Source: Panonychus citri (Eukaryota > Arthropoda > Arachnida > Trombidiformes > Tetranychidae). From it: a stretch of 64,000 nucleotides of DNA. The notes beneath the pieces were generated by a model that was not told where the DNA came from, did no database searches, and was given only the letters and a program-made list of their open reading frames with translations. The stretch is from the NCBI RefSeq assembly GCF_014898815.1, contig NW_026515509.1:124001-188000 (forward strand). Direction: 5' to 3'. Below, piece after piece: positions 1-15,371 of the stretch (the first letter of the stretch is position 1; each line of letters begins with the position of its first letter). The translations under genes and the position numbers were made by a program.

Positions 1-67
1 TATCATTATCAACAAAATGATAGAGAATGTGATTAGATGGAAACCAGGTAGATGGGCATCATTAGTA

Positions 68-70
<3 letters not shown>

Positions 71-114
<44 letters not shown>
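71..114. repeat. (GA)22 microsatellite
   Basis: Uninterrupted GA dinucleotides. Confidence 0.97.
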
Positions 115-117
<3 letters not shown>

Positions 118-912
118 ATGAAGATGAAAATTGTTTTCTCTTTTTGGTGGAAATGGCGAAATCTTTTGATATGATAATTATCCATGATATCTAATGATAG
201 TATAAGTTGTAAGGCGTAAATAAACGTGATTCTTAAAGGTGGTAAAAGGTTTTTCTCTCAGAATAATAATCATGAAATTTCATGAGAGATGAATGATCAA
301 TCTGTTTCTAATAATATCATATTCTCAATGAATTTTCAACTCTCATGTTGATTCATTTTTCGCTTCTCTTAAAGTCCCAATGATCTTTACTGAAGCTCTC
401 CTATCAAATTCAACGGATTTGTAGCATTTCTGTTTACCATTAGTTTTGTCCGTTGATTTTTCATGTTGATTATTGATGGATATTATCATTTTCCTTCAGT
501 ATTATCATTTTCTTTGCTTCTTTTTCTCTTTTCTCTTTTCTTCATTATTTCTCTTTCTCTTTCTCTCTCTCTTCTTTTTGGTGTTAATGGCTTTTTCAAT
601 TGTTACCAAGGGGCTGGGTGAAGGAGGAAAAGGATGAAAAGGAAGAGAAACAGCGAAACAGTGAGAGAGAAAGAGAAAGATGAAGTGAAAGACTGAGCTT
701 AAGGTTTTAGCGTTTTCGCAGTAATTGTGATAATAACAGAAACTAACAAGCTCAAGTTGTATATTTATTGTAGCTTGAAATCGTCTAATGTATGATATAA
801 AATTTTTCTGCTGTTCTAATGATCTGAAGACACTAGAACAGGAGCCTTGAAGATTTGAGGGTCACCATGATATTAGATGGAAAAGTTTAAACGACAACAG
901 AGAGAAAACTTC

Positions 913-913
<1 letters not shown>

Positions 914-952
<39 letters not shown>
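914..952. repeat. (TC)n microsatellite
   Basis: Uninterrupted 39-base TC tract. Confidence 0.97.
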
Positions 953-953
<1 letters not shown>

Positions 954-2042
954 ATTCTTGTGTATATCATTTCAGAGTGAAGATTCCATGAAAAATTCAG
1001 TGTCTCATCTGATTCGGTTTAGAATTTGGAAAAAAGTTCTCTTTCCAAGTTCTGAGTTTTTTTTCCTTCTTATTGTGTCTAAACCTTATTACTTTCTCTT
1101 TCTTTTTTTTCTCGCAAAAACAGGTAATGTCTATGATGGAGCAAAAGATAATGATGATGGTGATGAAGAAAAGCTTTAGAATACAATAGATAGTTACCTG
1201 TGATTTCTATTCTATTCTATTCTTCATCTTCTTTACCTGAAATTAAATTTTCACTAATCTAAAGATTCTCGTTGAATTCAGATCAACAGATTACCTTTTG
1301 CTGGCTTTAACTTTTTTTTTGCTACGTTTACCTGTTGGTTTTCAAGGCGAACAGGTCAAAAAATTAGAGAAAAGAATAATTTTTTTTTCTTCTTTTTCGA
1401 AGTAAAAAAAACAATTGAAAAAATAGATTCAAACTGCACTTAGAAGATAAAATTTCTTTCATCATCATCCCCACACTTGACCATCACAATCATGTGAAAT
1501 AAATATCAGTTGACCAGGTTGGAACCAACGAGAATAGTAATTTCCAAGGTAAAAAATTAATAGTATCATTATCATGATGATGTTACCTGAGAATGAGATT
1601 GATGATGAAAAAAGACTTCATTTTTATAATATATTTCTAGGTAACCATGATGATGATAATGATAGTATATATTTAGATTATCATCTTATCATCATTATCA
1701 TCAGTTGGACTTCTTATTAGAATTTGGAGTTTTTTTATCATCATCTTACCTTTTTTTTTGGTCTTCTTAGTTTTCCTCTCTGATGAAACCTCTTAAAGTT
1801 TATGATTGACCAGAGATTCTCTTTCTTAATGATTCCATTTCCTTATCATCTTGCTCCCTCGTCCCCCTTTGCTCTATCACATTTAGAATAATCTTCATTC
1901 TCACTTTCACCTTGAAGATTTTAATTGCAATCTATTCATTACCAACCCATAGAAAACTTATCCCCTCATTTAATCTCTATGTGCCTTTTGTTTCCTTATT
2001 TACCCTCCTCATCCTCATCATCATCTAAATGACACAAATGCT

Positions 2043-2043
<1 letters not shown>

Positions 2044-2074
<31 letters not shown>
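2044..2074. repeat. (AG)n microsatellite
   Basis: Uninterrupted 31-base AG tract. Confidence 0.95.
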
Positions 2075-2079
<5 letters not shown>

Positions 2080-2846
2080 CTTCTAGAAGTGAGAAACCCA
2101 AGTAAAACCCTTCAAATCTCCCTCACTATCTCACTCAGATTAAACTCTCTTCCCCCTGATGATTTAATGATTATCATCCTCATCCCTTAGTGATTTGTTA
2201 TTGTTACACTCTGGTTGATAGCATTTTTTTTTCTCTCCATAAAATTTTGTTTTCCATCATGAAAACAGATTAACTCTCGGTGAAGAATCAAAATTTATCC
2301 TAATCTATTCTTAGATAATATTTTCACTCACTCTCACTTTCTCCCTTTCTTATCCACCCCATCATCATCATTATGATGATAACACACATTACACAGCAAT
2401 TTTTATCTTCTTATGAAACTCTTCAATGGATTTTAATCACAAGAACGATGATGAACTTTAATTATCAACAGAATCGGCTGGTGAGAATAAAAAAAAATAT
2501 TTGCTGTTGGTTTGTTGTGCTAAGAATGCTCAATGGAATCTGATAGATGATGATGATGAAAATGATGAAGAAAAAAAATGAGATGAAGATAAAATTTTGT
2601 TTATTTTTTACCAGTTAATAGTAAACTCTAGTAGCTTTTGCTAGTTAATTTTTTTCTGTTTGCTGTACTTTAATATTATGATGACATTTGATATTGCAAA
2701 TGATATGATGATGATGATGATGATTTTCATGTTGATGGTGAAGTTGTATCAAGTTACAACAAATTAGCAGCAAAGGACAGGAAAGTTTTGTCCAAGTAAC
2801 AACAACAATCAACAATCAACATCAAGTAAACATGCATATCAACATT

Positions 2847-2847
<1 letters not shown>

Positions 2848-2886
<39 letters not shown>
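2848..2886. repeat. (AG)n microsatellite
   Basis: Uninterrupted 39-base AG tract. Confidence 0.97.
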
Positions 2887-2888
<2 letters not shown>

Positions 2889-4489
2889 CGATGAAAACAA
2901 TACATAAGAATGAGTCTAAACCTCCGTCCATTTTTCTTGTTGATGATTATCAGTAAAACGGAAAAGGAAATGATGAGATGCGTAAATAACAATTTTCTAG
3001 CAAGTTGAAGTTTATTAGAGTAAAATAAATTTACTCGAGACCATTAATATAAATTTTTGGCTCTGAAAAATTGTCAAGATGATTTTTTTACTTCTCTTAT
3101 CATCCTTGTGATAATGAGCATTATGATGATGATACTTCCCATTGCTTTCGACACTATCATCCTCATTATCTTCATCATCATCATCATCTCAAGTCCACCT
3201 CATCATTTACTCTTATTCAAATTTTTCCTCCAATTATACATAATCACCTTTTCTTGCAAAAAAAAAGATGAAAACTTTTTTCCCTTTACCTTTAATACTA
3301 TGAAATGATTCTGAGTAAAAAGTGACAATCTAATTTACTTGAACCATCATGAAACCATTCCCATGATTATCTTATCTTACAATGAACTTTCCAAGAATAT
3401 AAATATAATTTCAAGCTAATATTGAGCTGGAGGAAATTTATTCTTAAATTTCTTCCTGGTAATAAACAGATAAACTAACCAAGTGGGTGAGTGGGTGATG
3501 GTGAGTGAGGGTAAACCAAAACTTACCTGGAATTGATGATTTTAATATATTCACAAACACTCACACACATTTAATACACAATCAGAGGTAAGATCTTGGA
3601 GGAAATCATGTTGATTGTATTAACAATAATAACCTTGAAACAATTAAATGATCATCTTGAAAATGATAATTTAATCAAGTCAATTTCAAACAATTTCATC
3701 AGCTTTTTTGATTGTTACAATTTTGCAAGAATATAAAAATAAACACAAATGTAATAGTTGATTAGTTTTCATGAATGTCTATTTATTATTATCATTATCA
3801 TGATGGGATGAAAATTGTGTAGGTGAGATTCAAGCCTCCTTAATAATACAATGATTAATTTAATAGGTTTTCATGATTAAATATTAATGATTAACATGAT
3901 GATTGGTTTTTTGCATGATTTTACATTAACCTTATTGGCATTGGGCACGTTATTGGTTACTATTATAATCATCATCATCATCATTATCATCATTACATTG
4001 ACTTTACCTGATATAATAATCATTTGATTTGATAATAGTTTTGATGATTAAGTCAATTGATATTTAAACATTAAGGATGAAAAATAATCAAACGCCTTGT
4101 TTTTCATTTGTGTGTGTGTTCAGGTTGATCAAAATTAATTGTCTATTCAATTGTTTCTGGTCAATAATCATCATGCAAATCATGATAATGGTCAATGAAG
4201 ATGATAATGGTTATGATGATGATGATTTTCAAGTACAATTCAAGTTTCAACTTTTTTTTTGCTTCTTCTTCAGTTGTTTTCTCAATGCTCGAAATCAAAT
4301 TTCCAATTATTCATTATCATCACACTCCCTGTTCAATGTAATCAATTCAATTGTAAACAATGATCAAGATGAAGATGAAGATGAAGAGGTGAAGAGGATG
4401 ATGATGAAGAAGAAGAGAAAAGTTCATAGGCTGAAACATTATCTCTGAACCTTAAAAGGTAAACAGATGATGAAGATGGAAGATTATTC

Positions 4490-4492
<3 letters not shown>

Positions 4493-4526
<34 letters not shown>
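4493..4526. repeat. (TC)n microsatellite
   Basis: Uninterrupted 34-base TC tract. Confidence 0.95.
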
Positions 4527-4529
<3 letters not shown>

Positions 4530-7500
4530 GTTTATTCTGATGCGGACTCGAGATAATGTATGAACTTCATCTTCATTTATCACCAATGATGATGATGCTT
4601 TTTTGTTTTTTTCCTCTTTGTGATTAAATTGATTATCTTCATAATCATCTTTGATTGTTGTATCATCTGAATTACCTTTTGTTATTATTATTATAATCAA
4701 TTGATTGTGAGCTTATTGCATTAACATCATTGTATTGATCTTCTTCTGTTAGCTAATCTGTCTCACTCTTACCTGATTGGTGAGGATTAATGATGATTAG
4801 TGATGATGATGATAAATATATGATCATGATTCTTGATAAATATTGAATTTTACTTGAGTAATAATGTGATAACATGAAAGAAAGAGAGAGAAATAAAATA
4901 ACATTGAATTGATTGGAGTGAAAACTAAAATGAAAAAGAGCAGAGGAGAAATGAAAAAAACGAGTAGGAATCAAAAATCGTGCTGAGAGTGATGCAGAAA
5001 ATGAAGATAAGGATGAGGAAGATGAATAATTGCAATTACATCTTTATTGTATTTTCCAGTTGCATCATTTTCATCCTCATCCTCATCCTCAATCTCTTAT
5101 CACTAATTTTCCATTATCATTTTCAATGTTTAATCAGCAAATAAATTATTACCAACTAACCAACATCATTATTATAACAAATGAGACACAAATAAAAACA
5201 ACAAGATGATGATGATTATGATAAAAGATGGAGAGAAAGAGAGAGAGAGAGAAAATTGTGAGATTTATTTGATCTGAAAATTGGATGAAATAAGCCTGAG
5301 GCTTGCACGCAATCAGGGGGTTTCTTATGCTCAGTCATCATCATGTAAGTAAAAGTGAGAAAGATGAAGATGAAAAAACTGGGACCTGAAATTGTGTGAG
5401 ATTATTAATATAAACCATCGGTCTATGACAATCAGCCGTTCCCTGGGAAAACTCATTACTTTATGGGTGGTGCAGGGTTAACAGTGGATAGCGGATGAAG
5501 ATGAAGATGAAGATGAGGATGAGGATCATGATGATGATCAGCTCACTCATTCATTTAACTTCTCGTTTACTCTTTCTACCTTACTAACTACTTCTCCCAA
5601 ATTTTGTTTCTCTCTTCAACCACCTTCATCTCTCCCTTTCTCACTCACTCATCTTCATCATCATCTCTTCCTTGCACATTGTAGCCTCTCTCACCTTTTT
5701 ACTTATCTTCATCTTCATCTTCATCTCTTTAATTTTAAATATCCAATCAACTAATCAATTTCTTGTGCTCTTTATCTTATCCCTAAAAGAGTAACCACAA
5801 AATTAGTTTATCTCCCTCTTGATGATGATGCTGATAAGGAGGAAGATAATAATAATAATAATAATATCGATATATCTTGCTGGGCTATCATCTGTATCAT
5901 CTGTATCATCATCATCATCAACGGTGATTAAACTACCTGAGCAAAAATCATGATTCAATTAAATTTTTCTTGCAAAAAGTTTTCCTTTGCAAAATTAAAG
6001 CTCTTAAATTTTATTCAATCTCTATGCATATAATATTCACATTAATGCTGATAAATAGGTGAGATATGAACAATCAGCTCAATTTAATCATCATCACTGA
6101 TGTAAACTGTTAATTTAATAAAGAAAAGAAAAATTTTACTTACCTGTGATTTTATTTCCCTTTAGGTTAAAATATTATATAAAAAGATTTTGGAAAAATT
6201 TTCCACTATTTGTATTAGTGAAAACTTTCACTCGGTTGTCATTCAGAACTTTATTTCTGTCTCTGAATCTCTCCATCTTCTGATGCTTTTTTCTTGTTTC
6301 CTTTCTACTTTTTTCCATCATCATCATGTATAAATATACTCACTGAGTCTCATGCATTTTCAAATACAAGCTTCATTGAACAAGTTTCTCTCTCTTTCTC
6401 TCACTTATATTCATCATCATCGTCATCACAATCATCGAATGGTTCAATAGTTTCTGATACTCATTTCCAATAACATATAAGGTAGAAAATAGCCTAGTGA
6501 ACCTGTTGGATGTTTTTCCAATAGTAAAAAACTTCAATGAGATTCACTGAACCTTTTTTTCATTCTATTCTTTTCTATTCATCATCTTCTTCTTCAATCT
6601 TCCCTATGGGGCAATCACAGATCATCAGTCCTTGTGGTTTCTATTTCTTTACCTTCATCATCATTAATACATATTGGTCACCATCAATTCCAGTTAACGA
6701 GATACAAGAAATTAGATTTTCAATCTTCATCTTCATCTTCCACCTCCCACCCGTCTCTTCATTCCCTCTCTCCTCTCTCTCTCTCTCTCTCTCCTTGTGG
6801 GAAAAATTGAATTACCTGTGAAAATGAAAATGCTTGTTGATGATGACGACGAAAATATAACAATCAAAACTTGAACCGAAAATCAGGTTATTACATTTAT
6901 CTTTGCAAACTATTATCATGTTGATCATCATCATCATCTCACTAGGTAAAGAAAATTGAGTTTCCTTTATTTTCATCATGATGATTGATATTATTGATTT
7001 GACTGTGATGCTATTTAATAACTTAATCATTATCATCATCATCCGTGAATCCATTTACCCAACAGGAAATTAGTTACATTGTAATTAATTATTAATAATA
7101 ATCATTGATGATGATTAGCTTTTCATAATAATAATTTTCAATTTTTCACCAAAAATGACAAATGTCATGACATAAATCAAATTATTAAAGTTGTACACAA
7201 ATTGAATTTTAATTATCATCCATTGTATTGTAACAATTTCAATTCAATTGATATAATTAACTTTTTTTTTGTTAATTCACTTTTTAAATGGTTAATCGAC
7301 CTGGTAGCTTAATCTTTGTAATAAATAATAACAATTTATTTAAATGGTTACATGATGATGATAGTTATTCATTATCCTTCACTGAATTTCAATTGCAATT
7401 TAATTGCAGACTAACAATCAATAGTTTCTTGTATTTATACATGTTACAATTAATTGCAATTAATATATCATTTATTTCATACAGTAATCATTATCCTCTG

Positions 7501-10500
7501 TAAAGTTGTCAAACAATCATCATTATTATCATCATGTAATGAAACTATTTCATGGACTCAATTTATATAATATCAACCAAAGGGAAAACAATATATATTT
7601 ATTTTCCTACTGATTTAGTTTGAAATTTTCAGGGGGATTGATGATGATTCTGATGATTCTGACTATGATTAAACTTTAAAAGTAAACTATGAATTCAATA
7701 TCATTTGTTTCATTGTATAAAAAAGTTTCAATTCTTGAACATAAATCATTTCATGATCCATGATAATAATTCATTTGACATGGTTGATAATAGGAAGGCA
7801 AATAAAAGTTCAATCTATTTTCATGGTAGAGTAAAAAAAAATTGTCTCTCAGATTCAATCTCATGTGATCAAGAGTTATCATCATCATCATGAGAGCGTT
7901 ATCATGATTATTATTTGAGAGACAAAAAAAGTTCTAATACTTTGAATCGAATAGAGAATGAAAGATGAAAAAAATCTAGTGAATTCGAAAAAAAAAGTTA
8001 CTGTTCCAATCGATATCATGTTCGTAAATTGACTGAGCATGATGGTGAAATTCTGTTATGATGATAAGGCATCACCATGGAAGATTAAAGATGATAAAGT
8101 GATTGAGAAATGATGAAGATCATCATCGAGATACATTAATAAAAAAAAAGAGCAAAATTTTTTTTCTCTTCTCATTTTCGATCAACACGATTTATCATTG
8201 GAAACTAATTGAAAAGAAAACAATGATTACCATTTGATTTCAATCTAAATCTAATCTTCGAATCCCCATTCCCACTCCCACTACCCGACTCATCATCATC
8301 ATCTCATCTTCCTCCTTCATCCCACCCAAACTCCCTCTGGTCAGTTCTGTAATCTTATCTGTTTATGCTTTTTGTACACATGATGGATGATGAAAAATCT
8401 AATCAAAGAGCGAGAGAGAGAGAGCATTTGAAGATGACAGATGAGGATGATAAAGGTAAATATGATGATTATGATGATAAACAGGAAGATGAATCTCAGG
8501 AAATCAGTGAGTTTGTGTAATACATTAAGATTAACATTGTAAGTGATTAGCAAATAAAAACAAACATGCAACTCACAAGTTAAACACAATTAACAGTCAA
8601 CAACAACGAGAGGAAAAAAAAATTAAAAACGCTAATCATTATAATCATTTGCATTTAAATTTGATTGTTTTATGTTGATTTAATTTCATTGTCTCGTGAT
8701 GGGAAAAGGTTTCTCTTAATTTTGTAGTATAAGAAAAAGCAAATCACAACTATAACAACAATCATAATCACAATCAAACAATAATTAATAAACCAAATCA
8801 TTTATCATGCAAAATTATGATTATCATGCTAATTAGATAATAGCAAATTGATTGTTTATCTAAATTGTCTCATTCAACAATCAACACACACACAGAAAAG
8901 ATAAACCAAATCATCAGAAATCTGATAATTGTAGTTGGTTCAAATTAACCATAGAGCAAGTGGTTGGTTAATCAACGATAATTAAGTCTGAATTTGTTAT
9001 TACAAAAGAATCAGCGAAAAGTTTTGCTTGAACTTTTTTCCCGATCTCGAATCAGGTTCGATATGTACAACAGGGGGAGAGTAAGAAAAAAACCAAGTCA
9101 AATTTTCGCAAAATTGTTTGCGCACTTGAGTGCTAATACACCGATAGAACTCCGAATTACAGCAAATATTTGAGCGAAAAAAATTCGATCATAAACCTTA
9201 ACCCATAAAGAGACACAATCGAAATAAAATTAAGGTCAAAAAGTTAATAAGACAAATTATCATTTGTCGATTTCAATTAGATAAATGATCTGATTGTTAG
9301 AAATTAAATTGGTCTCTTGTTGATTGGATTGTCTCAGAATCGCTCGCATTTGTTTATGTTTATGATTTCAGAAGTTCTGAGGAATTAGAGTCAATCCTTT
9401 GAATCGAACGAAAGTAAAAAAAAAGTTTTCTTTTCTCTTTCTCATGTATCATTGAATTTCTACTGAGTGAAAACTTGAATTTCTCCTGAATTTTATTCTC
9501 TTTCTCGTTTTTCTTTCACTGAACTTTTCTCTCTCTCTCTCCTTCATCTTCCACCTTCACCAGAAAATCATCATCTTTTTCTTTTGGCGTTTTCTTCATG
9601 GTTTCCTCTCAATCTCTCAACCGCAACCTTAACATTCAACCTTCAGATTCAAACATGATGATAAAATAGTATTTGTAACTCTGTCTCTCCCAAGCCATCA
9701 AATATCTATTTATGTACAGTCGGTGTAATATATTTTACTCCTGCGAGTTGTAATTAATACTAATGTTACCCTGGCTTCTGAAAGTTTTAGTTTCACTTTA
9801 GTTTTTCAAGGTCACCGAAAACGGTTCAGATTAAGAATGACGACAAAAACAACATCACCAAAGTATAACCTCTATTTTCCAGAATCAAAGCATAATAATA
9901 TTCACCATAATCATCATCATTATCATCATGAGAAGTAAAAATCGAGAGTGAGAGAGAGAGAGAGAGAGAGAGCAAACAGAAAATCTCATGAAAATGCAAA
10001 CATGATTCAGATTGAATTGCAAATCAAATGCAACATTAAATTTGCAATTTCTCCCACCCACTAACTCACCATAGAGTTTGCAATGAAAGATTTTTTTCCT
10101 CTGGTGCAGTTTTTACACCAAAATTGAATGATAAATATCAGATTCAATTTGCAGGATAAGAAATCAATTGAATAAACCAGATCAATCAGTGAGATCAGAG
10201 AAATGATGATGATCATGATGAAGACAATGAGCATTGGTTAGAGCACAAGAAGTTGGGAAACAAAATCAGGAGAAAGTTAAGTAAAAACAATGAACTAACT
10301 TCAGGGTTAAATAGGCAAGAGTTCAGGGCTAGATAGACAGTTGAAAATTGGATGTTGAATAGTCATTAAAGGAAAATGATGATTACAAGTAGATAAGGTA
10401 AGTTCTGGTTGCAAGATGAGGATCATGTCAACATTTTTGGTGAAAAATAAGAGCTGAAACTCAGTGAAAAAGCAATAGCAACACACACACACATATGAGA

Positions 10501-11086
10501 GTAATCACAATATATCAACAGTAATCAACAATATTGCAACAAAAAGCAATCAATTTTTGCTGTTTTACTTTCATCTTTTAAGTTTTTTTCCTTTGCTGCT
10601 TTGTTTTTGCAACAATAACAATCAAGCAAAAATAAAAACATCAACAAAAACAAACGCAATGATTAGTGAACCATATACATTAAAGCGATTACATTTAGAA
10701 ACAGTAAGAATGAAATGAAATTTATTACATTATCAATAATATTTCCAAGGTGAATAAGGATAATCAACAGAGTAGGAAAAATGAAGAAAATTTCAATCGG
10801 CTCTCAATGATGTTCTAGAATCATTGGGTTTTGACCACTGGTCATATTTTCATGAGAGAGATGATATTCTTACCCATGAATAGAACTGAGTTCTAGCTTG
10901 AATGCTGTAAATTTGCATGGGAATAAAGGTCAATACAAAGGAAAAGCAAGACTGAACATTGGGTGAATTCTGGTTCAAGGACTTTACGGTTAACTTTTTT
11001 TCTGGGCTCAAGTTCAGTTTTGAGCTCACCAGAATCCGATGATGATGGTGATTATAATGATAGGTGATGACTCTTTTCATCATCAT

Positions 11087-11124
<38 letters not shown>

Positions 11125-13310
11125 CTCACTCAATCATCATTTTGGGTTGCACTTGATTTTTTTTCTGCTCTTGTTTGTTACCTTGATATTAAGCTCGTGA
11201 CCAGCAGAAAAGTATCATGAAAATGATGATGATGATGAACATGATTCATGGTGAAAGTGATAATCATCATCATCATCATCTTAATAATAACCTAAAAGTA
11301 AAACAAAACAAAATAAAAAAAAAGATACCAACGCCCTGGTTATCAAAAGTACTCATCTCATATCTCTCAGCACACACACACACACAGTGCAACCTCATCT
11401 TCATGATAATATTTATCACCTTTGAAAAAAAGGTAACACTTCATGATATGTTTACCTGATCATCTTATTAATTTTATCTTAACTCATCTTATCTTATCGT
11501 CATAATCATCTTATACTGCAATTAATTCATCACTTCATCTCCATCATCATCATCATGTTACCATCAACATAATGAGAAGAAAAGACTTTCAGAACTTTTT
11601 TTATACTCTTTTTCATGGTTGACCATGATAACAAAAGAAATTAGAAAAGCTCAGATTATTCATTATCATGAAACAAGTCACGGAGAGTGAAAGATTGGAG
11701 TTGAATAGTTATCGTTAGATCATGAGAATGGATCAGGAAAAAAACGGTGACTTCATGAGAGAAAAGTTCATCATCATTGGAATAGAGAGATAACTTAAAT
11801 CGAAAAAAAAAGTTGACAAGAAATGAATAGAATGCTGATGATGATGAATAAGAAAAAGAAAAAAATTTCAAGAAAATTCAATGTCATAGATTATGAAAGA
11901 ATCGATGAATGAGTTAAGAACTTTTTTCTCAACCAAAGGGAAAACGAAAAAAAAAGTTCCAATCGATTCATTTTCCTTTTCGATTTTCGAAAATCATTTT
12001 TTATTTCTGTCGATTTTCACAGTTGATATCCAATTCGAACCTTTTTCAACCCTGAATACCTGTTGAATCTCATGAAGACCAGAACTTTGAATGAAATGGA
12101 ATCGACTTGAAGTGAGTTTGAAATGATTTTCATCCGAAAAATAGCATTAAATCACCAAGACCATGAATTGGAATGAGAATAGAATGAGAAAAGATTGAAA
12201 TTCTACAACAATTACGTTCTGGTGATGATGTTTGGTAATAAAAGATGATGATAATCAGTCAATCAAAATGATGAGAAAAAGATGATTAAAGGATGAAGAC
12301 AATAACCTCATAGCCAATTGAGTTTTTCTCAGTCTCTAAGTTCTGGTATTAACCTGAAGGAAAAGGAGGAAAAACAGTTTGAATTGATAAAGAAATTGAC
12401 ATAATACAGAACGAGATAAATGATAATAAACAAGAACGATGAAGAGAAAGAAAGAGAAGACAAGAAAGACCAGCAAAAGATGAAGATAATGTTGATGTTG
12501 ATGATGATGAAGACTTTTAAATACATTTAATACATCATTGAAAGAGGAAGAAAAAAAGGTGAACACGAAAATAAAGTAACAATCAACATGAGACCTAAAG
12601 TTGATTATTTCATGATTCAATCGACTGATCTTATTCCTGATGATGATCATCATCATCTTCGAGACCAAGTGAACACACAAATTACCTTTTTGTAATCATC
12701 ATCATCATCCAAAGAAGAAGAAGAAGAAGAAGAAAAAAAGAAGTCAAAGAGAAAAACGAGCGATGATTCCGTGATTTTCTTCTCCTCCATCATCTTCATC
12801 ATCCTTCCTCTTCCATCTATTCCTCTTCTTCTGCCGACGGATCGTTTTCTTTGGTCATTTTCTCATGCCTCGCCAGATCCGCTGCCGCTTAAACACACAC
12901 ACAATCAAGCTTATGGTTAGCCATCATCATCATCATCATCATCTACTGTCATGTTGTTGCAGTTGCATTGAAGCATCAAGAACATTAGATTTATCTTCCT
13001 CTCTCTCTCTCTCTCTTTATCTTTCTCTCTTTTCAATCTTTCCATTTCATCTTCTTACTTGAAAAGTAAGCAAAACATTCATATGATATATATTAATACC
13101 CTCAACATCCTGTGTGTGTGTCCATCATTGAACGAAACTGACCAGGACGATCAACAGTCACAGTGTGAATTTAGTGTGTCTGTCCATCCACCCAAGTCTA
13201 ACCAAAAAACTTTTTATCATCTATTATAAGGAATCCTTTTAGTATTATCCTATCATTATCCTCATTATAATCATCATGGTCATTATCATCTTCCTCTCCT
13301 CTTCATCATC

Positions 13311-13346
<36 letters not shown>

Positions 13347-14460
13347 GTGACTATCAGAATCATCATCTTATTTGAACCTTTTCATTGCCCATTTCCTATT
13401 GGTCAACCCTAAGCTGCACACACACACTAATCATGATAATAAACTTTAATTGCTGAGGATCAATTATTTCAGGTTGCTTGTATTATTAAATTTCGTAATC
13501 ATGATTATCATATCATTGTCATTTGTTGTTGTTGATGAATCAACATTGATGATGATAAAGACAAAGAATTAATTTTTGTTGCTTTTTTTTGTCAAAGCAA
13601 TTTAATCAATGTTGATATAATGATTATCCTCATTATCATCATCATCATTTTTTTTAACTGCTTGTGTATTTACGTGCTCAGTTATTGCTACACATTTCAT
13701 TTCAGCTGAAAACAAAAAAAAACAGCAACGACAATATTCAAAGTCTTTTATCATCTTTGTCATCATCAAAATCATCATCTCTTCACTGTCTAAGCCATTG
13801 AGTTTACTCTCATTATAATGTAAATGTTTCATAATATTATAAACCATTGAATGCTCATCATCATGTTCACCATGAGTCCAGAAAGAAAAGCTTTTGAACA
13901 TTGAACAAGTAGCAATGAAAATCAAGCCGAGTTACTGGTTGAGTGAAAAAAACAAAATCCTTTTTTAGGCTTGGTCACTCATTCACATAGATAGATGATG
14001 AAGTTATAATTTATCTGAGTCTCTCTCTCTCTCTCTCTCTCTCACCTTCATGATCTCATTTTCTTAATTCATAATGATAATAATTACATTAGAAGGAGAG
14101 AAAAGGTGAAGAATAAGAATGAATCTTCATCAGAATAAATGAATGAAAGGTGAAGAAAACGCTTCAGGCTAGAAACATAAAAGAAATTAGTAAGAAAAGA
14201 AAAGGAAATGACCAAAAGACACAGATGACCAAAGACCAAGATGAAGGGTTTAAAAAAGAAAATGATGATGAAACAAATTGTCTTAATTACCGGACACTAA
14301 GTAGAAAAAGATTCTGACCAGTGGAGAAAAAAACAACCAAATTTCCAATCTTCATCTTCAAGATTTTCCATTCAATCAACTCTCTATCTCTCTCTCTTTT
14401 CATTAACGAAACTTTATCTTTTTCCCTTATCATTTTAATCATCATCATTATCATCATCAG

Positions 14461-14539
14461 AATCGTGGATCCCCTGGAAGCAGCAAAATCGCCTTTAGAA
14501 GTAAAAATTCAAACGGAAATCCGTTTATACTTCAAAAAG
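14461..14539 (+). other. Candidate internal exon (unconfirmed)
   Basis: A 79-base stretch of ordinary-complexity sequence bounded by a pyrimidine-rich tract ending CAG on the left and AAG|GTAACC on the right. Two of three frames are open (one begins IVDPLEAAKS, another NRGSPGSSKI). It is less AT-rich and less repetitive than its surroundings. No homology recognised; two open frames in so short a stretch is weak evidence. Confidence 0.2.
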
Positions 14540-15130
14540 GTAACCCTGACAGTCTTTACCTAGTCTCTTGAGATGAAGATGCTCATCACAATAATAATAA
14601 TCTAAGAAAACTAGTTCAGTGAAAAAGAAGAAGAAAAAAAAGAGATCTTCATCTTTTATCTTCTTCTATTTCTTTAGGTTCTCCATAATTTCTCAGTATA
14701 TTTTTTTTCTTTTTCTTCTTATTCTTCATATGTAGAATTGAAGAAAAAAGAGAAAAGAATAAATATTCTCTTCTACTTCGTTAACCTTATCTTCTTATCA
14801 TAATCATCATCTTATCTTAGATTTACCTGGTAAGATGAAAAGAGAGAAAGATGAAGAAAACAAATCTATCAAACAAGAAACTAAGGTAAAATCCCCTCAG
14901 GCACATTAGCACGTAGATGATAATCATTTCAATCTTATTACTACATTCATATATATTAATATATGTTATCTTATTAATATTATTACAATTTAGTTCATTG
15001 ATAAAATTTTCTCACCGTCCAGATACATTATCATTAATATCATTGATGGTCACTCTTATTAACTACTCCTCTCTCCCCTTTTGTTTATTATCCTCATTCA
15101 ATTTTTGTTTCTCATCATTTTTTATGAATG

Positions 15131-15134
<4 letters not shown>

Positions 15135-15204
<70 letters not shown>
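15135..15204. repeat. (GA)35 microsatellite
   Basis: 70 bases of pure GA, one of the two longest pure tracts in the window. The open frame 14917..15219 owes its Arg-Glu tail to it. Confidence 0.97.
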
Positions 15205-15207
<3 letters not shown>

Positions 15208-15371
15208 CGAATCAAATGAATGGCAACTAATTGCTAAAAGGAAGTCAATCAATGTCATCATCTTAAGTTGTAAAAAAAAGAAAACAAACTTTGATTAAAT
15301 ATCATCTTCTTATCATTAAGGTAAAAAATCACTTTTAATTACTCTCTCTCTCTCTATCTCTCGTTTAGTTT

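Larger units (their letters stand above)
1..14460. other. Noncoding, microsatellite-rich host DNA (left flank, part 1)
   Basis: No convincing gene. Contents are AT-rich sequence, CT/GA and ATC/GAT tracts, and many copies of TTACCTG and GAACTTTT. Open frames longer than 70 codons (for example 4077..4448 and 12336..12680) are rich in Asp, His, Ile, Ser or Phe runs from repeats and show no domain. The motif CAGGTAA or TTACCTG is locally dense at 1121..1589. Confidence 0.6.

Noticed and set aside
4077..4448. 123-codon frame with an acidic and basic tail
   Set aside because: Low-complexity, GAT/GAA-derived; no similarity recognised.
12336..12680. 114-codon minus-strand frame with hydrophobic runs
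   Set aside because: Overlaps another minus-strand frame of similar length in a different phase; Ile/Phe/Leu/His runs reflect AT-rich repeats.
14917..15219. 100-codon frame ending in an Arg-Glu run
   Set aside because: Tail is the (GA)35 tract; the rest is AT-rich with no recognisable domain.
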